This document shows, one piece after another, positions 1 to 7,100 of a stretch of DNA of 7,373 nt. Position 1 is the first letter of the stretch. Every line of letters starts with the position of its first letter. The stretch is from Firmicutes bacterium UBA3910 (GTDB taxonomy: Bacteria; Bacillota; Limnochordia; Darwinibacteriales; Darwinibacteriaceae). The position numbers and the translations under genes are program-made. Below the pieces are notes generated by a model. The model saw nothing but the letters and a program-made list of their open reading frames with translations. It did not search any database and was not told the DNA's origin. The DNA lies in NCBI GenBank assembly GCA_002391465.1, contig DGFC01000118.1:3435-10807 (forward strand), written 5' to 3'.

Positions 1-851
1 ATGATCACGGCGGCTGAAAGGAGAGTGTAGTTGCGAGCCTGTTTCTGTCCGGCGTTGAAATCTTCGAGGGAGATACCCAAAATCAAACGATCCCCTTCGT
101 CGTTCACCATAATCTGGTAGTCATAGGCACCCGTTTGGTCGTGGCCCACATAGGGCTGGCCGATCATCTCCCGTTCGGGATGGTATTGGATAATCCCATT
201 GGCATCGACCACAAAGGCGTAGACAATGTCTTCGCTCTGGGCGATCTGTTCAATGGTACTCTGCATACCCACTTTATCCCTAATCTCCGCCACTGATTCC
301 GCGCTCACACCGAGTTGGACAATACCAGGTTGATCGATGCGGGAAACACCAACGTATTTGAAGGCACGTCCGTCAATATCCCGGGTGGATATTTCCTGCG
401 TCACCCGGCCTGTACGTGAGTCGAGCAGTGCCCGGAAGGGATAGGCCTGGGCTGTGGGATCATCGGGGAACCGCCAGCCAATACCGTCTAGGTTATTGGA
501 ATACAGCGTGACACCGTCGTGGTCTGTGATCCAGATCTCATCAATTGCTGTTGACTCTGCAATTTCCACCACCATACGCTGATCCAGAACTCCGCTGGCC
601 AAGAGCTGAGCCACAATCTGGGAAGAACCCAGGAGCATCTCTTCTAGCATCTGTTCTGCCACGTCCATAGCCTGTCCACTAGTAACGTGGGATCCCTTGA
701 TTACCTCAGCCAGTTCTTCCGCCTGCAGTTCCATCTGCCTTTCCAGCGTCTGGTCGTAAATGTAGATGGGGATTACCGTATTGACCACACTGCCAACGAC
801 GAGCATGGCGGTGATGATCAAAACTAACTTCGCACGAATCGTGAGTTTCAT
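1..851 (-). CDS. Membrane sensor protein with double Cache/PAS-like extracytoplasmic domain, N-terminal part (C-terminus off window)
   Basis: The frame is open for 283 codons from ATG 849-851 to the window edge. An in-frame TAA at 864-866 and a GGGGGAG ribosome binding site at 856-862 fix this start. Residues 1-8 are basic (MKLTIRAK). Residues 9-31 form a first transmembrane helix. A helical stretch (about 33-100) leads into two PAS-like units, one around IWITDHDGVTLYSN (106-119) and one around YAFVVDANGIIQYHP (211-225). This is the layout of dCache ligand-sensing domains. A second hydrophobic segment begins near residue 275 and is cut off. In known families this arrangement precedes HAMP plus a histidine kinase or a methyl-accepting chemotaxis domain, so the protein should bind a small ligand outside the membrane and signal inward. 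Which output it carries, and the ligand, cannot be seen. It is divergent from the VWA gene. No frameshift or internal stop occurs. Confidence 0.88.
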   Translation of the reverse strand, partial: MKLTIRAKLVLIITAMLVVGSVVNTVIPIYIYDQTLERQMELQAEELAEVIKGSHVTSGQAMDVAEQMLEEMLLGSSQIVAQLLASGVLDQRMVVEIAESTAIDEIWITDHDGVTLYSNNLDGIGWRFPDDPTAQAYPFRALLDSRTGRVTQEISTRDIDGRAFKYVGVSRIDQPGIVQLGVSAESVAEIRDKVGMQSTIEQIAQSEDIVYAFVVDANGIIQYHPEREMIGQPYVGHDQTGAYDYQIMVNDEGDRLILGISLEDFNAGQKQARNYTLLSAAVI

Positions 852-855
852 TTTA

Positions 856-862
856 CTCCCCC
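856..862 (-). promoter_or_regulatory. Ribosome binding site of the sensor gene
   Basis: Read on the minus strand, GGGGGAG lies 4 bases before the ATG at 851-849. With the in-frame TAA at 864-866 it decides the start, since no longer version of the protein is possible. Confidence 0.8.
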
Positions 863-883
863 TTTATGGGCCGGGTGCCTCAT

Positions 884-947
884 TTGTTAAGTTCGGTCTA
901 AATTATGGGTATGTGTATCGATTATTGTCCACTTTGCTACTTAACAA
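884..947. repeat. 9-bp perfect inverted repeat flanking the sensor promoter
   Basis: TTGTTAAGT at 884-892 is the exact reverse complement of ACTTAACAA at 939-947. The arms bracket the candidate promoter at 902-931 almost symmetrically. They could be a pair of regulator sites. The sequence is AT-rich and such a pair could also arise by chance. Confidence 0.4.
902..931 (-). promoter_or_regulatory. Candidate sigma-A-type promoter for the sensor gene
   Basis: On the minus strand a -35 box TGGACA (926-931; 5 of 6 to TTGACA) and a -10 box CATAAT (902-907; 5 of 6 to TATAAT) are separated by 18 bases. Transcription would start near 895, giving a leader of about 45 bases before the ATG at 851. The boxes were found by eye, and the spacing is one base longer than ideal. 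Confidence 0.5.
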
Positions 948-948
948 T

Positions 949-959
949 ATTTTCCTGCA
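949..959 (-). promoter_or_regulatory. Shared intergenic motif TGCAGGAAAAT, sensor-side copy
   Basis: On the minus strand this 11-mer is identical to the one at 1058-1068 on the plus strand. It lies 17 bases upstream of the candidate -35 box of the sensor gene. One copy therefore faces each divergent gene in its own direction. A regulator site or a dispersed intergenic element are both possible. Confidence 0.4.
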
Positions 960-1057
960 CAAACCCGCCATTTTGTTGATGTGACGGGCATTAGGGAAAT
1001 GTCTCACAAAGCACCGAGTAGATCGTTTTTCCATTATTCTCTTTTTCCCAGTCCCCT

Positions 1058-1073
1058 TGCAGGAAAATCCTGC
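1058..1073 (+). promoter_or_regulatory. Shared motif TGCAGGAAAAT extended into a 15-bp palindrome, VWA side
   Basis: The 11-mer at 1058-1068 repeats the minus-strand copy at 949-959. Here it forms GCAGGA-AAA-TCCTGC (1059-1073), a perfect 6-bp dyad with a 3-base centre, 58 bases before the VWA gene ATG. It is too short and lacks a T tract, so it is not an intrinsic terminator. An operator is the more likely reading, but this is unproven. Confidence 0.4.
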
Positions 1074-1094
1074 CAACCCGCGGAACTACGCGTG

Positions 1095-1106
1095 TGTGAT
1101 TTCACA
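1095..1106. promoter_or_regulatory. 12-bp palindrome upstream of the VWA gene, possible operator
   Basis: TGTGATTTCACA consists of arms TGTGA and TCACA around a TT centre. It lies 11 bases before the ribosome binding site of the VWA gene. The half-sites resemble those of CRP/FNR-family regulators, but the spacing is 2 rather than 6 bases, so it does not fit that class. It could be a different dimeric regulator's site or chance. Confidence 0.25.
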
Positions 1107-1117
1107 AATTCAATATT

Positions 1118-1124
1118 GAGGAGG
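1118..1124 (+). promoter_or_regulatory. Ribosome binding site of the VWA gene
   Basis: GAGGAGG sits 7 bases before ATG 1132, a near-ideal Shine-Dalgarno. It overlaps the in-frame TGA at 1117-1119 and a 10-bp palindrome TCAATATTGA (1110-1119). No convincing -35/-10 pair was found upstream of it. Confidence 0.88.
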
Positions 1125-1131
1125 CTGCCCC

Positions 1132-4100
1132 ATGGCGCCGCGTAAAACCGTATATCTGCTCGTTGTCTGTGCAGCGTTGCTGCTTGTGACGATAAGTGTC
1201 CAAGCTGCTGCGGCACCGTATGTTAACCCGTTAGGAGGTCTGGAGCAGTACCTGTCTGTGGGTTTTATCCCCCTTTCGAGCCAGGTTGAGCCCTGGATCT
1301 TCAGTTATTCTGCAGGCGGTGAGTACCAAGCATTGGAACTGTGGGGCAATACGTGGACCCTGCTCGTACCCGAAGATTCCCTCGCTGGGCTCATGTCCTA
1401 TCTGGACAGGCTGAACAGCACCTGTTTGACGTCATCTAACGATTTTGTCATTGCCCAGGTGCAGGGGCCTAGCGGTGACTGGTGGGTTCGCGCGGACTAC
1501 TGGGGTGACAATCAGTACGAACTGACTGTGGTGGAAGAGCAAGACCCATTGGAACAGTTCAGCGGTGATGATTACGAGGATATGGAATTCGTACCCCCGC
1601 TCATTAACCCGCTGCAGGATCTGGAGACTTATTCCTTACTGCAGTATTGGCCTGCCGACCATTTCGAGAACCGCTATTACAACTCCCAGGGAGAGGCCGC
1701 CTACCTCAGGGGTCGGGGTGAGACGTGGCAGTTTTATGTTCCAATTGAGGACCCTGACAACCCCTGGCAGGAGTTAGAAGAGCATGTCCTCGGACTAGGC
1801 GGTACTGTCCTCGAGCGTTCCCGGCACATGTTCAGAGCCGCTGTGGTTGACCCCAACAGCTACTTGTGGGAGGTTGTGGCTCAACTAGAACCGGATGAAT
1901 GGGAGTATGCTTTGAGAATTGCCAAAGAACTCTTAGTCAGGCCAAACAGATCTGTCACCATTCGCCCTAGGCCCGATCTGGAAAACACCAGCATAGTAAC
2001 CATTTCCGACGGCTTAAGGCATAAGAGCCTGATTATTGAACTGAGTGACAGTGAATTTTACATCCAAGCTACACTTATTGGCGACTACGGCGACTACACC
2101 CGCCGCTGGGACGAATCATTTCAACTCTACCACGAAAGAACACCAATCTATGTCCTCGATAATATCCCCCAAGAGCCGGGCAAAACGGTTTGGAACCTAA
2201 GATTTGACTGGGCTGCGCCGCCTCAAGAGATAAAGATAACCCTGAAAGAGTCAATTCCCCTCCATCCCCTCTCCATCGGCAGCGAATTGGGTGTTCTCAA
2301 AGTTTCCGGTTTCCGAACTGAGGACATAAGGATAGAACCGTCCTTCGGTATGACCGCCAGGCATCCCGACTATGAGCGGCCTATTGCGGACAAAACGCCT
2401 GAGGGTGACAGCCTCTTTTACTTACCCGCCGGCTATTGGGACGTATTCGAACATCGCTCCGGTTATCAATTGGTCAGGGCGCGGCTGATTCCTGTCAGTT
2501 CGGGCCAAATCACCATTTTTAGCCTACCGGAGGAAACCCACGCCATATACGAAGAGCTGCCGAGTGATGAAATACCCAATAGCTATGGTTTATCCAACCA
2601 CACAGTTCAAGGCGAACTGGGCACAGTTGATTTTACCCTTACACCTATCACCGCTGAACTCATTCCTTCTTTGGAAAACGCCCAGATCACTGAAGGGGGC
2701 TTAAAGGGTGAGATCATCTCCATTGAACCCATTACCACCCCTCCCCACATTGTCCTGCTCTTGGATTCCTCCGGCTCTATGCGGGCCCAGATGGAACAGA
2801 CCCTAGCTACCGCCAGGGAATTCATCCGTACCCTCTCGGACGACACCACCATCCAGGTGATTGACTTTGACACTAGGCCAAAACTCCTAGAAGGGACAAG
2901 CAAGGACGAAGTGTTAGCAAGCCTAGCCTCAGTGCGGGCAGATGGTGCTACGTGCTTGTACGACTCGATTTTAGAGGGTTTATCCCTTTTGGCAGGCGCA
3001 GAGCGGCCCATCTTAGTGGTTTTCACCGACGGCGTTGATGCCAACTATGACGATACGGGACCTGGCAGTAGGGCCACCTTACCGGAAGTAATCGCTGCGG
3101 TAGAAGAGGGACAGATTCCCCTCTACACCATCGGTTTTGGCCCAGGCCACGATAAGACTGTACTAGAGCAGTTGGCAGAGGTTTCTACCGGCAAATACTA
3201 TTCGGCAGCGGACCAAGATGCGCTCAATCAAGTGTTTCAAAGCATCAACACTTCCCTCTCCAATGCCTTTCATTTGGTTTACAAAAGGCCGCAGAAGCCC
3301 ATGCTCTCCAACGTCCCCGTTGTCTCGCTCATGGTGGATACGAGCGGTTCAATGGATAGCTCTCCGCAAGAATACGATGACTCAAATTACCGGATGCAGA
3401 AGGTGAAGAACGTACTGCACGACTTTGTGCTTGGGCTGCCGGACGATACGCTGATCCAAGTGGGGAGCTTCGACTGGCAAACCCAGATTGACCAGTCCCT
3501 CACAGTGGACAAGGCTGCTGTCCTGCATGCTGTTGGCACCTTCCACGCCGGTGGCGCAACCGACACGGTGGGCTCCATCAATACAGCGTTGCGGACACTG
3601 CGCGCCACACCTTCCAGCAACAAAACCTTGATCTATATTACAGACGCGGCTATCGACCCCAAGGAAAGCGGTGGGCAAGTCAATGAGCTGATCATGGGTT
3701 TTGCCAACTCGGATATTAAAGTAATCTGGGTAGGTATTGGCTTAGAAGGGCAGGAGGAGATCTTCGCCACCATTGCTGAGAGATCGGGGGGCCGCTACGT
3801 GGTCACTGAGGATCACCGAGTTTTGGCGGCGGTCTTAGAAGAAGTGCTGCAGGAAGTGAAGACGCCCGTTGAGGAGTGGAGCTCGGTTCCCCTCAAGTTG
3901 ACGGTTAAATCCCCTTCTGCCGACGGGCAGATCATTCTTTATACCGATGTTTTAGATATACCCTACACCAAGCTGGCAGCAGGTGAAGAAGTGTTAGCAC
4001 CGCAGCTTTACAGCTACTACGGCGCGGGTACCCCCGCAGGCTTAGAAGAGATGGAGGCCTTTGGGCTCCTGTCCGCTGAACAGCAGGCCACCGGGGGTTT

Positions 4101-7100
4101 AACGAAGCGTTTCATTCCCCTGAATGTCAGCGGTGGCAATACGGCGCTGAAAATGAAAGTAACGGGGGCCACTGTGAGTGATGGGATCTCCGGCTTACAA
4201 GCCCCTTACGGACAGCGGTTTCTCACCATTGACTTTATCCTGGAAAACGTCTTAGAACCTGTGGAAGTAGAGGTGGATGCCAGGGGCAACAGCCATCCTG
4301 CCAGTTGGTTGGGTAGTTCAGGGTCGACGGGAAGAACAGAGTTCAAAGTACCGGACTACCTAATCCCCAGCCTCCCCTCCCACCTCTACCTGGGCTGGAA
4401 CAACACAAGCATGCATTCCGTTTCAAAAAGCAGCTGGATCGCCCCCAACAGTCTCTTGGTACCGGGTGAGAACAGCTTGACTGTGCGTCCGGGAGAGCTC
4501 CGCACCGGAACATTGGTGTTTATTGTAGATGAAGAACCCATAACCCAGCTGTCCCTCCACTTTTACGACACTGCCTATGGCCATTTCACCATGGACCTAA
4601 TTGGTACCAACAGCCACGCAGAGATTGCTGTGGACAGCCTGCCCAAAAAAGAACCGGCCCGGCTCTCGGATGTGTTTGAGCTCGAGCTTAGGGCAGTGAG
4701 CGATGTGACCAAAATAGGACAGGTAAAGGCCAATGCGGGCAACATTTTCCGCATTGTAGAGGTGGATCTCACCTCTCAGGTGCAAACCCTCTTGGATATT
4801 GACCCCAATGAGGTTTTCTCCCTCAAGCTAGCAGGGGTTCAGGGAGACTTTTACCTGCCCCTCCATCCCCTCACGCGGGATGTGCCCCTTGGCTTCAGTG
4901 AGGCGAGGATGGTTGCGCCAGGTTCTTTTAATAAAGTCCGTTTTGTCTATGAACTACCGCAGGTTCTGGCGGATAACCCCTGCGAATTGTTCGTCGATCT
5001 CCGCAAAGATGATGTGTTTATACCCCTATCCCTCTCACAGAACCAGCCCACAAAACCAACCGGAACTCCGGTACGGGCCGAAGGCATTGAGCTGTACGTG
5101 AATCAGTTGGGCTGGGTGAAAAAACTTGGTGGGCGTTCGCGGGACTACGTGGTAGCGGACCTAACCTTTGTTGATCATGCAGATGGTTATGGTACACAGC
5201 TTATGGATGCCTTTAGATTGGTGCGGGATGATTACGAAGGCGTCGATTCGGAAGTAGATATTGTCAAACTGGTTACGCAGGGCGGTTTGGGTAACTTTAC
5301 GGACAGCGGTGAAGTGTTTTACGCCCTTTCCCCTGGTGTCAAGGAAGCCAAACTCCTGTTGGAGTTTGAAGATGGGGTTGTAAAGGACGGTCTGACCCGC
5401 CGAGTCCTGCTCCTCTTTGAGATCCCGCCGGACGGCCTGGATCACAGCTGGGTACTCTGTTCAGGTGTTTTTCCCGACTTAAGGGTTCCGCTGCCTAATG
5501 CAGAATACTCCGAACAGGAACTGTTGGGTCTCTGGACCACGCCCCCCTTTGACAGGTGGGCCGATGAATTCTCCCGCCGGCTGGAAGCGACCATAGCCAA
5601 CGCCGTACGCGAGCACCGGGCACTCCTTGCCCTCCAGGGCGAACTAGATCAAGCCGAGCGGATGGATCTCACGGGAGCCGATGACGAAGAGATCTCAATA
5701 CCGCCGCCTGCCACCACAGCCAGCGGTGTGGCCGCTCTGGAGCAGATAGATTCGCTGAATCAGCTTCTGGAGCTGCTGCAGAACATCCGCTGGCTGCCCA
5801 GCACTGACGAGCTGTACCAGGCACGTTATGCACCGGAAGCGGTGCTTACCCAAATGTGGGGCACGGAAGCGGACTTAGCCTACCTAGCAGAAGAAGTACT
5901 TGCCAAATTGGGCTACAACCCCCAACTCAGTATGGTAGATCTCAGCGAAGAAGGGGCAGAAGCACTGGAAGAGCGGTCAGGCGTACCAATAAGAACTCGC
6001 CAACTGCCAGCAGTGAAGTATTTGGTTGCGGGAGAGACAAATCTCTTGGTACTGCCCTTCGGTGCCGATTTCACAGAACTAACAGATTATGTGGAGCTTC
6101 CCTGGAAGCGGGAAAGGATAGATAGGAATCCGCTGGAGGCCACAATCAACGTGTCATTCTACGTTGTCTCAAGACCCAGCGGTATTGGGAGCCAATTTGG
6201 GGATCTAGCTTCTGTCCTAGGCGGAGGAGATGACGAGGAAGAACTACTCCGCCACGATCTCCTTTCGGTCAATGTTCCCCTTGCCGAATTGAGCAGGGAC
6301 GCAATCGATCTGATTTACATGTCCGCTGGTGAAAACCTATACACTGCTGTCTTAGAAACGCCCCTGGGCAGATTCTTCTCAGACAATCCTTTGGACGGGA
6401 CCCAGTATGAAATCCGCAGGGCGACCATTAGAGTCACGTTTGCTAACCACCAGTTTACCCATCACTTCGATTTGCGTGAGGGCGGATCCATCACCGACGT
6501 TGCCCAAACCATCGCCATCAACTCACCCGATCTGCCCCAAGAAGCAGCAGTGCAGCTGCAGGAGATAGCTGCAGTTCTGCATCGGACAACGGAGCAACCT
6601 GACTCGTTCTCAGTCTTCCGCTGGCATACGCGGAACATTATCAACCGCTTCCTGGCAGCCCAAACAGAAGCGGAACAGAATCTAGCAGAAACAATGGATC
6701 TGGTGATCGGCCGCACCCAGTACCCGCGAGTTATCGTTGTTACGGTTGCCCGTGATGCGACGGCAAACAAAGCAAACACCAGCATCGACCTTGTTAACGC
6801 CGCTCCCGAGATTCATACAGGCGACTGGGATATTCACCAGGCTTACAATCTAGCCGTGGGCTTAATGGTCTCCAGTATCGAAGCGCAGGCCCTGGGCGAT
6901 GGTCTAGGCGTGTTTGAAATCTGGTCCTACCTCCCGGAGGATACGCCCATGCTCCTGATTGACGGTTCCAGCAACATTGAACTGGCAGCGGAGGTTCTAG
7001 CGGAGCTGGAGTTTGACCAGGCCATCCAAAGAAAAATTTTAGACACGGACAATGTGATAATCTTCCCCCTTGACCGCCTCATAATCAACGGAGAACCGCG

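Noticed and set aside
766..984. 72-codon plus-strand ORF over the sensor start and intergenic region
   Set aside because: It overlaps the well-supported sensor N-terminus in antisense, has no ribosome binding site, and runs through the promoter region.
1059..1073. Intrinsic terminator
   Set aside because: The stem is only 6 bp, there is no following T tract, and both flanking genes transcribe away from it.
1095..1106. CRP/FNR-type operator
   Set aside because: The half-sites fit but the spacer is 2 bases instead of 6.
1159..1170. Possible lipoprotein lipobox at C13 of the VWA protein
   Set aside because: LVVC is a poor lipobox and the hydrophobic core continues past the cysteine to an AAAA signal peptidase I-type site.
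2607..3044. 145-codon minus-strand ORF
   Set aside because: It is antisense to the VWA1 coding region, which has clear MIDAS motifs in the plus frame. It has no recognisable domain of its own.
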